Below, one piece after another: positions 40,989 to 53,007 of a stretch of 64,000 bases of DNA. The notes beneath the pieces are model-generated. The model did not search any database. It was not told where the DNA came from and was given only the letters and a program-made list of their open reading frames with translations. The stretch is from Granulicella sp. dw_53 (GTDB lineage: Bacteria; Acidobacteriota; Terriglobia; Terriglobales; Acidobacteriaceae): positions 292,505 to 356,504 of the forward strand of contig NZ_JAAVUR010000007.1 of assembly GCF_018449545.1 (NCBI RefSeq), in the 5' to 3' direction. A program made the position numbers and the translations under genes. Every line of letters starts with the position of its first letter. Positions within the stretch are counted from its first letter, which is position 1.

Positions 40989-42482
40989 CTACCGCCCCCT
41001 ACCACCGCCCTCATGCCCTCCCTGCGGAGCAGCCGGCCGAGCCTGCTGCATCTGAGGTCTAGCCTGTTGCATCTGCTGTGGCCTTGCCTGCTGTTGTGGT
41101 TGAGCCCTCATCTCCTGCTGCTGCGGACGAGCCTGCTGTTGCTGGAACTGAGGTCGAGCCTCAGGCTGAGACTGGGGTCTCGCCTGAGACTGCATAGCAG
41201 GCCGCTGGATCTCAGCCTGTGATCTCGCCTGAGGAGTAGCAGCGGAAGGCCCCTGCATAGGCCGAATCCCTCCCTGCCCCTGCTGCTGGAATCGTTGCCC
41301 CGCCGGAGCCTGACGAATCCCCGGTTGTACCTGACGGTTCTGTTGTTGCCCCGGCTGGTTCCCCGGACGGCCTTGCTCGCCCTGTCCCTGCCGTCCTTGG
41401 TTGTTGTTGAACGTCGTAGGCCGCTGTATCCCGCGGTCCGCCGTAATGGGACGCGGAGAGGAGACTAGCGATGGCCTGCCGTGGTTCTCATTGAAGAACT
41501 GCTGCCGGTTCTGTGCCGCCTGCCGCTGCACCTGCAACTGGCTCGACATCGCCGAGATGCGTGGCTGACGCAACGCCGCCAACTCCGCCGGTCGCGGTCT
41601 GGCGATGATACCGCCACGTCCGCCATTGAACGAGACACGGTTGACGTTATTGAAGACCTCTCTGTGGTTGTAGACGTTCGAGATCCGCGCTACGTTGATG
41701 TGGTTGATCGAACGGTTGTAGAAGAAGTGCGAGCCGTTCCAGTATCCGCCGCGATAGCCGACGCCAAAGTAGCCGAACCCGTAGTTGATTCCGCCATAGA
41801 AGCCGACGTACCGGCCCCAATAGCCGTGGTAGAAGCGGTAGCGGCCGCCATAGAAGCCCCAATACGGAGGCGTCCACAAGGCTCCGACGTAAGGCGGAGC
41901 GCACCACACGCCCGGCACCCAGTAGTAGCCTGCGGGAGCCCATCCCCAGTACCCCGGGTTCCACAGATAATCGGGCTCTGGAGCTTCAGGCTGGTCGTAC
42001 TCCGGCAGCGGAGGAGGAGCCTGATCCGTCTCGAGAGCATCGCCATTTGGATATTGCGTAGGGTCGTTGTTGCCTTGGTCGTCCTGCGGATATCCCTGCG
42101 AATCCTGCGGAGCGCCACCCATCGAAGGATCGCGCCGCTCGATCGGAGCTCCGCCATACGGACTCGATGACTGCTGGCTGTCGTACGCGCCTTGTTGGCC
42201 CTGCTGCGGGTAACCCTGCTGTTGCTGAGGGTAGCCCGGTTGTTGCTGCGGATAGCCTGGCTGTTGCTGCTGAGCATAAGCAGGCTGCTGTTGCTGGGAG
42301 TAAGCTGGCTGTTGTTGCGCACCCGCCTGGCCTACCGGAGCCATATTCTGGTCCGCTGGATCCGGGCCTTCATCCTGGCCCTGTCCGGATGCCATCACGC
42401 CGTGGTTGCATCCCACTGCTCCGGCTAGCAAGGCGACTGCCAGGCTCAGTCCCAAAAAGTAAGTGCGTCTCATGGTCTTCAT
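40989..42482 (-). CDS. Q/P-rich lipoprotein with YXWGXW repeats
   Basis: A 497-residue protein with a lipoprotein signal (LAVALLAGAVGC, cysteine about residue 25). Next comes a region of near-repeats QQQQPGYP/QQQPAYAQ (about 55-100), then an aromatic block (YLWNPGYWGWAPAGYYWVPG, YWGFYGG, YHGYWGRY) typical of YXWGXW proteins, a glycine/tyrosine-rich stretch, and a long tail rich in Gln, Arg and Pro (QQARPQQ units). It is probably attached to the outer membrane or periplasm; the composition is prion-like. Function is unknown. The terminator at 40865 is downstream. Confidence 0.78.
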   Translation of the reverse strand: MKTMRRTYFLGLSLAVALLAGAVGCNHGVMASGQGQDEGPDPADQNMAPVGQAGAQQQPAYSQQQQPAYAQQQQPGYPQQQPGYPQQQQGYPQQGQQGAYDSQQSSSPYGGAPIERRDPSMGGAPQDSQGYPQDDQGNNDPTQYPNGDALETDQAPPPLPEYDQPEAPEPDYLWNPGYWGWAPAGYYWVPGVWCAPPYVGALWTPPYWGFYGGRYRFYHGYWGRYVGFYGGINYGFGYFGVGYRGGYWNGSHFFYNRSINHINVARISNVYNHREVFNNVNRVSFNGGRGGIIARPRPAELAALRQPRISAMSSQLQVQRQAAQNRQQFFNENHGRPSLVSSPRPITADRGIQRPTTFNNNQGRQGQGEQGRPGNQPGQQQNRQVQPGIRQAPAGQRFQQQGQGGIRPMQGPSAATPQARSQAEIQRPAMQSQARPQSQPEARPQFQQQQARPQQQEMRAQPQQQARPQQMQQARPQMQQARPAAPQGGHEGGGRGR

Positions 42483-42830
42483 TTCGTCCTACCTCGATCT
42501 GTACAAACACTTATTACGATGCAGAGTCTCGCTGTTGCGAGAAATGCCTGGTAAAGAACATCAATCGCTAAATCCTACGCCTCGCTGGCAACCCAGTCTG
42601 CCTCTCGCCCTTAGCCCCGAAAGCGAGTAGAATCACTCCAGTATGCGAAGCCTCTCTCCAACGAAGCGCTTCCGCCGTGGTCGCCACGACCGTGGCCGCA
42701 TCCCCTCCTGATCTCCATCTCACTTCAATCTGTTAAGCTGTTCTCCTTCGCCGTGCCGCGAGCCTCGCGCCGCTGCACCGCCTAAACTGGGCCCAACCCT
42801 GACGCGGTCCGCCTCTGGAGCATTCGAACC
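42483..42830. other. intergenic region between lipoprotein and acnA genes
   Basis: Divergent promoters are expected in this 348-base gap. A TAGAAT box at 42628-42633 lies nine bases before an ATG (42643) that opens a 22-codon Arg-rich frame ending at 42711. This may be chance. Nothing else is recognised. Confidence 0.35.
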
Positions 42831-45728
<2,898 letters not shown>

Positions 45729-45741
45729 CCGCATCCATTAC

Positions 45742-45781
45742 AAATAAGAAGCCGCGCTCAACCAGCGCGGCCTTCTTATTT
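45742..45781 (+). terminator. intrinsic terminator after acnA
   Basis: AAATAAGAAGCCGCGCT pairs with AGCGCGGC(C)TTCTTATTT with one bulged base; both A- and T-rich ends allow use from either strand, where the serine hydrolase gene converges. Confidence 0.85.
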
Positions 45782-45814
45782 GGTGCATAGCCAAGAGACC
45801 TTTAAGCAACGCAA

Positions 45815-47221
45815 CTAACTCTTACCTTCCACAAGAAACTGCTCCAGCTTCCCGTCCGAAGTCGTATAAGTGGTCACAGTCACAGCCGTCCCTCCGCTAA
45901 ACCCCACCACAAAGCTCCGAAACGTCATTCCACCCCGTAAACTCTCTCCACCCTCCGTCACAGTCTTTACCTCACCCAACGGCGCAAGACTGCTTTGGAA
46001 GTCCCCAATCGTCTCCTGCGTGAAGTAGAAGTTGCAATCCGCCGTAAACAGGCCGCGATCGATCTTCCCCTGCTGCAATCCCGTCAGCACAGCCTTCACC
46101 TGAGCCTCTGCCTCCGCGTGATCTCCGCTGGCCGCAACCGGAAGCACCAGAGCCGCAATAGCGCGCTGAATCTGCCCCGCCGTGGAACTAGCCTCCTGAT
46201 TCGTCAGCACCGCCACCGCAACCTTATCGTCCGGATAGACCGCATTCGCCGCCACGAAACCGCCCACCTCTCCCGTATGCGACACCACGCGCCGGCCATT
46301 CCTCACTCCCACCGAAACGCCCATCCCATAGCTCGTGCCCGTTCCATCCTTCAGCTTCATCTCCTGCTCGAACGCCGCATATGAGGCTGGCGTCAGCAGC
46401 GTCTGATCCATCACGCTAATATCCCAGCGAAGCAGCGTCTCCACCGGCATCGACAGCGCTCCATCCGCGAAGTACCACCCGGGAGCCTCTAGCTTAGTAG
46501 GTCGCAGAGGCCCCAAAGCATTCCGCATATAGCCCGAAGGCTCCATGCGCCTCCGGTCCGTATCGAGATTCAGCACCTCCTTCAAGCCAAGCGGCTTTAG
46601 CACCCGCGTCTCCAGAAACCGCCAGAAGGGCATCCCACTCGCCTTCTCCACGATCAGTCCCGCCAGCTCGAAGTTGGTATTGCTGTACTGCCACTTCGTC
46701 CCCGGATCGAAGTCGAGCGGCTTGCCTGCCCACGTATGCACCAGCTCCAGCGGCTTGATCGCCTTGGTCCAGGCCGGAATCGTATAGTCCTGCGGAGCGT
46801 AGTCCTCGTACCCGCTGGTGTGCGTCAGCAAATTCCGTACCGTCACCTCGTTCGCCCGGGTCAGCTCCGGAAACCACTTGCTCACCGGATCGTCCAGCGT
46901 CAGCTTGCCGTCTTCAGCCAACAACAACACACACGCCGCCGTGAACTGCTTCGAGATCGATCCGACGGCATAGTGCATCTCCGGCTTGGCCATCAGCTCA
47001 GGCGAAAGACGCGCCCGGCCAAACGCCTCCGTATACACCACCCTTCCACCTTGCACGATCCCCACCGACGCGCTCGGCACTCCGGTCTTCTCCATCACCT
47101 GCTTCACCGCTGCGTCGACCTTGCCTCGCATCTCGGGAGAGAGCGCCTGCTGCCCCAGCAACTCACTTACAGAAACTCCCAAGAGCAACACAAAGCCCAG
47201 AACGAAACCACGACCAACCAT
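45815..47221 (-). CDS. exported serine hydrolase (class C beta-lactamase/DD-peptidase fold)
   Basis: A 468-residue protein with a signal peptide (MVGRGFVLGFVLLLGVSVSE). The active-site serine and lysine are in GSISKQF (about S88 and K91), the tyrosine in QYSNTNF (about 179) and the third motif is SHTGEVGG in place of KTG. An extra C-terminal domain of about 100 residues resembles NTF2-like or DUF3471 tails. Likely a periplasmic esterase, D-amino-acid peptidase or carboxypeptidase; true beta-lactamase activity is not implied. The frame opens at 47284, but ATG 47221 has AAAGGAG at ideal spacing. Confidence 0.87.
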   Translation of the reverse strand: MVGRGFVLGFVLLLGVSVSELLGQQALSPEMRGKVDAAVKQVMEKTGVPSASVGIVQGGRVVYTEAFGRARLSPELMAKPEMHYAVGSISKQFTAACVLLLAEDGKLTLDDPVSKWFPELTRANEVTVRNLLTHTSGYEDYAPQDYTIPAWTKAIKPLELVHTWAGKPLDFDPGTKWQYSNTNFELAGLIVEKASGMPFWRFLETRVLKPLGLKEVLNLDTDRRRMEPSGYMRNALGPLRPTKLEAPGWYFADGALSMPVETLLRWDISVMDQTLLTPASYAAFEQEMKLKDGTGTSYGMGVSVGVRNGRRVVSHTGEVGGFVAANAVYPDDKVAVAVLTNQEASSTAGQIQRAIAALVLPVAASGDHAEAEAQVKAVLTGLQQGKIDRGLFTADCNFYFTQETIGDFQSSLAPLGEVKTVTEGGESLRGGMTFRSFVVGFSGGTAVTVTTYTTSDGKLEQFLVEGKS

Positions 47222-47308
47222 GAAAGCTCCTTTAAATCTCAATGGAAGAAGTCTATCGTATCGATCCAAGTTGGATGTCATCATAAAAGCAATGAAATGG
47301 GTTACAAA

Positions 47309-48268
47309 TTACCCATGCAGAAACCGAACTCCGGTCAGATCCTCGCACGCTCCCCACAGCCGCGCTGCCGCCGCCCGGTCCAGCGCCTGCGGAGCGACCT
47401 TCCCCTCTCCCACATCGCCTCCGCGCATCTCCCGGAAGCCCTGCGGTCCGTAGTAGCCTCCGCCCTTCGCCTCCGGAGCCGTCGCCGCAAACAGCGTCGG
47501 CAGCGCCCCCTCCGCATCGGAGTTCAAGAACGCCCCGATCGTCCACGCGAGAGTCCGTTCCGCCACGCCGGCCATCCCCTTGCCCGAACCTATCTTGTAC
47601 ATTCCCGTCTCCGCCGTCCCCGGATGCGCCGCGACACTCGCCACCTTGGAAGACTCCGCCTTCAATCGCCGCTCTAACTCGAAGCTGAACATCAGATTCC
47701 CCAGCTTCGATCGCTGGTACACCACCTGGGGATGGTAGCGCTGCGTCGAGTGCAGGTCATCGAAGTCGATCTGTCCTCGCCTGTGACCGCTCGAACTCAC
47801 CGTCACCACCCGCGTCCTTCCGTCCTCTCCGGCGTTCTGTGCTGTTGCCCGCTCCAACGCCGGCAGCAGCAGTCCCGTCAACGCGAAGTGCCCCAAAACA
47901 TTGGTGCCGAACTGCATCTCGAACCCGTCCTTTGTCTCCTGCCGTTTGGAAAGCCGCACCCCGGCATTATTAATCAACAGATCCAAAGGAAGCCCCCGAT
48001 CCACCTCCCGCGCCGCAACCTCCCGGACCGAGGCCAGCGAAGCCAGATCGAGCAGCACCAGCTCCAGCCTTCCACCCGGAGCCTCGGCCAGAATCCGTGA
48101 AATCGCGGCCTTTCCCCGCCCTTCGTCCCGGCAAGCCATCACAATCGTCGCGCCCTTCCGTGCCAGCTTCAGCGCCGTGATATACCCAATCCCACTGTTG
48201 GCTCCGGTGATCAGAACTCGCCTGCCGGTCTGATCGGGAATCTCTGCTGCTGTCCAATCCGTATACAT
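47309..48268 (-). CDS. short-chain dehydrogenase/reductase (retinol-dehydrogenase-like)
   Basis: A 319-residue SDR. Cofactor loop TGANSGIG is at 21-28, the NNAG motif at 100-103, the catalytic Ser near 158-160, and YQRSK places Tyr184 and Lys188. MACRDEGRGKAA after strand two suggests NADP preference by its arginines. The length and C-terminal extension resemble the RDH/WW-domain oxidoreductase subgroup. The substrate is unknown. It is separated from the serine hydrolase gene by about 90 bases on the same strand. Confidence 0.88.
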   Translation of the reverse strand: MYTDWTAAEIPDQTGRRVLITGANSGIGYITALKLARKGATIVMACRDEGRGKAAISRILAEAPGGRLELVLLDLASLASVREVAAREVDRGLPLDLLINNAGVRLSKRQETKDGFEMQFGTNVLGHFALTGLLLPALERATAQNAGEDGRTRVVTVSSSGHRRGQIDFDDLHSTQRYHPQVVYQRSKLGNLMFSFELERRLKAESSKVASVAAHPGTAETGMYKIGSGKGMAGVAERTLAWTIGAFLNSDAEGALPTLFAATAPEAKGGGYYGPQGFREMRGGDVGEGKVAPQALDRAAAARLWGACEDLTGVRFLHG

Positions 48269-48405
48269 AGCAGCATTGGATGCTCTACCATACTGAGGGA
48301 CCCATTCTTATCGAGCTCGGATCTCGTTCCTTTTTCCCGCATCTCCCAGAACGGTCTTTGAAGAATTTCCACTACTTCGTTGTTGAAGCGCTTTTCTGCT
48401 GCTAG

Positions 48406-49920
48406 ATGGTAGATTTGCATCAACCTTCTTGGGCCGATGCACCACGAGGTGATGAAGTATCCATGCAACCCCTTGTTCCACTGCTGTTCTTTGTCGCATC
48501 TTCTGCCGCCTCTCCCTCCGCCCTTCTCTCGCAGGTGGCGCTGCATCTGTATGCTGTGCCAGCCTCTTCACCTCTTCTTCTACTCACGGCCTTCAGCATC
48601 GTCACGGTGCATCACATCGAAGACGCATTCATCGGATTAAGTTGTCTCGCCATCGCGGCCACCCTGGGCTCCTTCCTGGCCACTGCAGGGCGAAATATAC
48701 CCTTCCGCTGGCCCTTGATCGCTCTCACCTCCTGCACCTCGCTCGCCGGCTTGTGCTGCCTGCTATCCGCCGCCCTTGCCACGGATAAGTACCCGGTCCT
48801 CTCGAACCTCGCTCCCCTCTGCGGAGTGGTCCTTACGGTCTTTACCGCCTGCCTGCTGCCCTTTGTGCTGCCCCGCCTTGTATCCCAGGCCCGCGAGCTG
48901 GAGTCCGCATCCCTCACCGCCGGCCGCAACGAGACCCGCTTCCTCGCCGCCACACAGAGCACCAGCGACGCGTTCTTCCTGATGGAATCCGTCCGCTCCC
49001 CCCAGGGCCACATCCAGGACTTCGTCTTCACCTACCTCAACCCCAACGCCGAAAAGATCCTCGAAAAACCCGGCAGAGAGGTCATCGGCGCGCGCCTCAC
49101 CCAGATCCTTCCCATGGATCCCCAGGGCCGCCTCTTCGAGCAATACCGCCAGGTCGTCCGCACCGGCAAGCCACTCATTCACGAGTTCCCCCTCATCCAG
49201 GCCAATCCTGATGGCGCCTGGATGCGCCATCACGTCGCGAAACTCGACGACGGCCTCGCCGTCACCGCCAGCGACATCACCGAGCGCAAGCGTGCCGAAC
49301 GGAACGTGCTCCAGTCCTCCCACCACGACCTTCTCACCGGGCTGCCCAACCGCCCCCTCCTGGAGGACCGTCTCCAGCAGGCCATCATCCGCGCCGACCG
49401 CTACAAGAACAAGGTCGCCGTCTACCTGGTCAACCTCGACTCCTTCAAGCAGATCAACGAACGCCTCGGACGCGAGCTCGGTGACCAGGTGCTCCTCGCC
49501 ATCGCTACGCGCCTCCGCAACGCCGTCCGCGCCACAGACTCCGTCATCCGCCTGGGCGGAGACGAGTTCGTCGTCCTCATGCCAGATATGAAGTTGGAGA
49601 TTGACGTCCGTCGCGCCGCCGCGACCCTCGTCGCCACCCTCCGCGAACCCCTTACCATCGAAGGCGAACCCGGCCGCAAGAGCGATCTCCAGACAGTCCG
49701 GCTCTCCTCAAGCCTGGGCGTCACCATCTACCCGGACAGCGGTGCCGATGGCGACGAACTGCTCAAGAACGCTGAAATCGCCATGTACCGCGCAAAATCA
49801 GGCGGCAGCAACCAATACGTCCTCTTTAGCCCGGATATAAAAATCGAAGCCGCCCTGGACCCAGCCCCAGCCCCCGACTCTGACCCTCAAACTCCCGAAA
49901 CCCACCACAGCGCCGACTAG
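48406..49920 (+). CDS. membrane-bound PAS-GGDEF diguanylate cyclase
   Basis: A 504-residue protein that should make cyclic di-GMP. Hydrophobic segments in the first 170 residues form a membrane sensor region. A PAS-like domain follows (FLAATQSTSDAFFLMESV to ASDITERKRAERN). The GGDEF domain begins at HHDLLTGLPNRPLLEDRL and contains an intact LGGDEFVVLM active site. RATD lies five residues before it, matching the RxxD inhibitory site, so product feedback is likely. There is no EAL domain. The tail is Pro/Asp-rich. The start is at M1, or at M20 (48463). Confidence 0.88.
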   Translation: MVDLHQPSWADAPRGDEVSMQPLVPLLFFVASSAASPSALLSQVALHLYAVPASSPLLLLTAFSIVTVHHIEDAFIGLSCLAIAATLGSFLATAGRNIPFRWPLIALTSCTSLAGLCCLLSAALATDKYPVLSNLAPLCGVVLTVFTACLLPFVLPRLVSQARELESASLTAGRNETRFLAATQSTSDAFFLMESVRSPQGHIQDFVFTYLNPNAEKILEKPGREVIGARLTQILPMDPQGRLFEQYRQVVRTGKPLIHEFPLIQANPDGAWMRHHVAKLDDGLAVTASDITERKRAERNVLQSSHHDLLTGLPNRPLLEDRLQQAIIRADRYKNKVAVYLVNLDSFKQINERLGRELGDQVLLAIATRLRNAVRATDSVIRLGGDEFVVLMPDMKLEIDVRRAAATLVATLREPLTIEGEPGRKSDLQTVRLSSSLGVTIYPDSGADGDELLKNAEIAMYRAKSGGSNQYVLFSPDIKIEAALDPAPAPDSDPQTPETHHSAD

Positions 49921-49930
49921 ACCGCTCCCT

Positions 49931-50941
49931 TTAGCACCGCAGCGCAGCCTCAATCCCTGAATTCACCTCAGCCTCTGCGAACTCCGCGGCCACGCGAATC
50001 CCGTTCATCACGGCCTTCTCATTCGAAGACCCATGCCCCACGATGCACACTCCCCGCACTCCCAGTAGAGGAGCCCCACCGTACTCGGAGTAGTCCAGCC
50101 GCTTCCTGTAATCATTGAAAGCCTTGCGCGACAGCAGCGCCCCCACCTGCGACGTCACCGTAGACTTCAGCGACTCCCGCAGCAGCACGCTGACCAGCTT
50201 ACCGATGCCCTCCATCGACTTCAGCGCCACGTTCCCCACAAACCCGTCGCACACCACTACATCCGCGTTTCCATTGGTCATGTCGCGCCCTTCGACATTC
50301 CCGACGAAGTTGATGATGCCCTTCGAGCCCAACTCCCGCAGCAGCGGCAGCGTATCCCGCGTCAGCGAGTTGCCCTTAGAGTCCTCTTCGCCAATCGAAA
50401 GCAGTCCCACCCGGGGCTTCACCACCTTCAGCACATTCTGCGCATACATGTGCCCCATCACCGCAAACTGCACCAGATTGTCCGGGTCGCTGTCCACGTT
50501 GGCGCCCACATCCAGCAGCAGGGAAGGGGACCTGTGCACTGTAGGCAGAATCGTCGCCAGGGCCGGTCTCTCCACCCCCGAGAGCATCCCCAGCACCATC
50601 TTCGCCGTGGCCATCGCCGCGCCCGTATTTCCGGCCGTAAAAAAGCCCGACGCCCGTCCCTCGCGGACCATCTTCAGCCCCACCCGCATCGACGAGTCGC
50701 GCTTGCTGCGCACCGCATGCGCGGCCTTGTCGTCCATGCTGATCCATTCGCTCGCGGGCACCACAAACACGGGCAGGTGCTGCCCACGCAACGCCTGCCG
50801 CAGCGCCGGACGAATAATCTCCTCCGGCCCTACCAGGTGAACCCGCACGTCCAGTTGTCGGCACGCAAGTACGGCCCCGCGAACCTCAGGTTCGGGGGCC
50901 TTGTCGGAACCCATTGCATCGACCACGATGTCTATTGGCAT
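49931..50941 (-). CDS. plsX: phosphate acyltransferase PlsX
   Basis: A 336-residue enzyme that converts acyl-ACP to acyl-phosphate for phospholipid synthesis. Recognised by IDIVVDAMGSDKAPEPEVRG at the N-terminus, FFTAGNTGAAMATAKM, and NVEGRDMTNGNADVVVCDGF. It lies last in the yceD-rpmF-plsX cluster, with 37 bases after rpmF. The fab genes that often follow are replaced by a convergent diguanylate cyclase gene. Confidence 0.96.
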   Translation of the reverse strand: MPIDIVVDAMGSDKAPEPEVRGAVLACRQLDVRVHLVGPEEIIRPALRQALRGQHLPVFVVPASEWISMDDKAAHAVRSKRDSSMRVGLKMVREGRASGFFTAGNTGAAMATAKMVLGMLSGVERPALATILPTVHRSPSLLLDVGANVDSDPDNLVQFAVMGHMYAQNVLKVVKPRVGLLSIGEEDSKGNSLTRDTLPLLRELGSKGIINFVGNVEGRDMTNGNADVVVCDGFVGNVALKSMEGIGKLVSVLLRESLKSTVTSQVGALLSRKAFNDYRKRLDYSEYGGAPLLGVRGVCIVGHGSSNEKAVMNGIRVAAEFAEAEVNSGIEAALRC

Positions 50942-50978
50942 CAGTCTTCGGGCTCGTTCGTTTCAGTCCGTTGTAAAA

Positions 50979-51164
50979 CTAGCTTGCTTCCTTCACCGCA
51001 AGCACGTCGCGGCCCTTGTACGTCCCACACTTGCGGCATGCACGGTGAGGCAGCTTGCGCTCATGGCAGTTCGGGCACTCAGAGAGGCCGGTAGGAGTCA
51101 GGAAGTCGTGGCTGCGGCGCTTGGCAGTCCGTTGTTTGGAGTGGCGCCGTTTTGGATTAGGCAT
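50979..51164 (-). CDS. rpmF: 50S ribosomal protein L32, zinc-ribbon form
   Basis: A 61-residue L32 with the N-terminus PNPKRRHSKQRTAKRRSHDF and two cysteine pairs (CPNCHE and CRKCG) that bind zinc. It sits between yceD and plsX, the conserved arrangement in many bacteria. Confidence 0.96.
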   Translation of the reverse strand: MPNPKRRHSKQRTAKRRSHDFLTPTGLSECPNCHERKLPHRACRKCGTYKGRDVLAVKEAS

Positions 51165-51215
51165 TGCAGTGTCCCTTTCAAATCTTCAAAAATCAATCTC
51201 GACCAGCTCGGCTCG

Positions 51216-51794
51216 CTACTGGACCAGCTTATCGGCCAGTCCCGCGAGCGCATTCCATCGCGGATCGGCCGCAGCCTCATCGCAACTGCACTTTGCCACA
51301 TTCAGATTCTGTCCGCAGCGCGGGCACAGCCCTTTGCAGTCCGGCTTACAGAGAGTACGACTGGGCAGGGAAAGCAACACCTGCTCGCGCACCACATCCT
51401 CAAGCAAAAGCCCGCTCTCTCCATAATACCCTATTTCGGTCTCGTCCTCGGTAATCGATCGCTCCCCCGACTCCGCATCCGCGCTCTCCGGACGAAAGAT
51501 CAGGTCGAACGACCCCGCCAGCGGCAACTCCACCGGATCCACGCACCGCGCACACAGCACCTCGAACTCCCCGTGATACTCCGCACGCACCCGAATATCG
51601 TCCACATGCGTGTTCGCGCTTCGGTGTTCCACAATCAGATCGGCCTGCCCCTTCACCGGCAGCGGACCCACCTGCCGAAGATCTGCGGCAAACTCAAGCG
51701 TACCCGGGGCAATCGCCTCATCGAACTGCAGCGGTTCATCAACTAGTTGGATCGGAGTAATCAGCACACCCTTTAGATTAAGAGCCGAAACCAT
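51216..51794 (-). CDS. YceD/DUF177 family protein
   Basis: A 192-residue DUF177 protein, conserved next to rpmF and implicated in 23S rRNA accumulation in E. coli and plants. CARCVDPVELPLAGSFDLIF is the family signature, and there is a second cysteine cluster (CKPDCKGLCPRCGQNLN) probably binding zinc. The frame is open to 51842; the ATG at 51794 (MVSALNLKGVLI) gives the usual N-terminus although its ribosome site is weak. Confidence 0.9.
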   Translation of the reverse strand: MVSALNLKGVLITPIQLVDEPLQFDEAIAPGTLEFAADLRQVGPLPVKGQADLIVEHRSANTHVDDIRVRAEYHGEFEVLCARCVDPVELPLAGSFDLIFRPESADAESGERSITEDETEIGYYGESGLLLEDVVREQVLLSLPSRTLCKPDCKGLCPRCGQNLNVAKCSCDEAAADPRWNALAGLADKLVQ

Positions 51795-51924
51795 ACAGGT
51801 CAAATGCCAGCCCAATCTGGCTCGAACTCTTTGGGCTCCCAATTTGGCAAATATTCAAACATTCATGCTCTCGGAGAGCAAAGCATCCTCCGACTGTGTT
51901 ATCCCCGCACACAGGAGTTTCATC

Positions 51925-52947
51925 TTGAAAAAAACTGCGAGAGTATCTCTGGGCAATAGTGTGGCTTCTTCCCTCGTTTGGGAAGGCTCCATGGGACCAT
52001 CTTCGAACCGCGTAAAGAGAGGGGGTAGTTCCAGGACTCTTCTCTTAGCCCTAACAATGTGCCTGGGCCTCTCCGGATGTGGAAGCAAGGGGATATCTCC
52101 TCTGCCCACATCCCAGGCGCTCGACGCCGGATTGAAAAAGGCCTCGCCGCTGGTTGCTGCTAAGAGTCCCAAGCGCGGCATCGCCTACGATCTCGCGAAT
52201 CCAGCCGATCTCGCCGTACTCTCTCCCGGCGTAAGCTGGTGGTACAACTGGAGTCCCACTCCCAACCCCGGAGTCCCCACGGACTACACCACGCGTTACG
52301 CCATGGACTTCTACCCCATGCTGTGGAACGGGAGTTTCAATGTGGCCAGCGTAGAAGCCTTTCTCAAGGCAAACCCCAACATCAAGTATCTGCTGGTCAT
52401 GAACGAACCCAACCTGACCGACCAGGCAAATTTAACGCCCCAGGCAGCAGCGGCAATCTGGCCCCAGTACGAGGCCATAGCCGCCGAAGCGGGCGTGCAG
52501 ATCGTCGGCCCGCAGATGAACTGGGGAACCATGGCAAACTACAACGACCCGGTAGTATGGCTCGACGCCTTTTATGCCGCCTATGAGGCCGCAAATGGCG
52601 GTCGTCTACCCCGGATCGACGCCCTCGGCTTCCATTGGTACGACTACGGCCTGGACGGCCAGTTGGATCGCCTCACCAAGTACCAGAAACCATTCTGGGT
52701 AACCGAGTTTGCAAACTGGCACAGCCAGAACGACGGCGCACAAATCACGACCCTGGCCGCACAAGAGAAACAGATGACGGAGATGGTCGCGACCTGCGAG
52801 TCGCGAAGCGACGTAATCCGCTACGCCTGGTTCACAGGACGTATCAGTCCAGACCCGCACTTCACCAGCCTCTTGGGCGCTCCGGGGCAACTCACACCCC
52901 TCGGCACGCTCTACCTCTCCTTACCCTTTTCAACCCCAGCCCAGTAA
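51925..52947 (+). CDS. lipoprotein glycoside hydrolase (Asl1/GH128-like)
   Basis: A surface or periplasmic lipoprotein, with lipobox in CLGLSGCGS, followed by a TIM-barrel glycosidase. GIAYDLANPADLAVL and SWWYNWSPTP open the domain; LLVMNEPNLTDQ holds the likely acid/base glutamate and FWVTEFANWHS the nucleophile, as in GH-A clan Asl1-like/GH128 beta-glucanases. TTG at 51925 has AGGAG seven bases upstream, but this gives a long N-region; ATG at 51991 gives a more usual lipoprotein signal and is the alternative. It overlaps no neighbour. The likely substrate is a beta-1,3-glucan; not shown. Confidence 0.82.
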   Translation: MKKTARVSLGNSVASSLVWEGSMGPSSNRVKRGGSSRTLLLALTMCLGLSGCGSKGISPLPTSQALDAGLKKASPLVAAKSPKRGIAYDLANPADLAVLSPGVSWWYNWSPTPNPGVPTDYTTRYAMDFYPMLWNGSFNVASVEAFLKANPNIKYLLVMNEPNLTDQANLTPQAAAAIWPQYEAIAAEAGVQIVGPQMNWGTMANYNDPVVWLDAFYAAYEAANGGRLPRIDALGFHWYDYGLDGQLDRLTKYQKPFWVTEFANWHSQNDGAQITTLAAQEKQMTEMVATCESRSDVIRYAWFTGRISPDPHFTSLLGAPGQLTPLGTLYLSLPFSTPAQ

Positions 52948-52959
52948 TCCCACCATTCC

Positions 52960-52992
52960 AACAAGGGCCTCTACCGGTTAGAGGCCCTTGTT
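52960..52992. terminator. bidirectional hairpin between glycosidase and tetR genes
   Basis: AACAAGGGCCTCTA (52960-52973) and TAGAGGCCCTTGTT (52979-52992) form a perfect 14-base stem with a 5-base loop; A- and T-ends serve both converging genes. Confidence 0.85.
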
Positions 52993-53007
52993 CCTCACGG
53001 GCGACTT

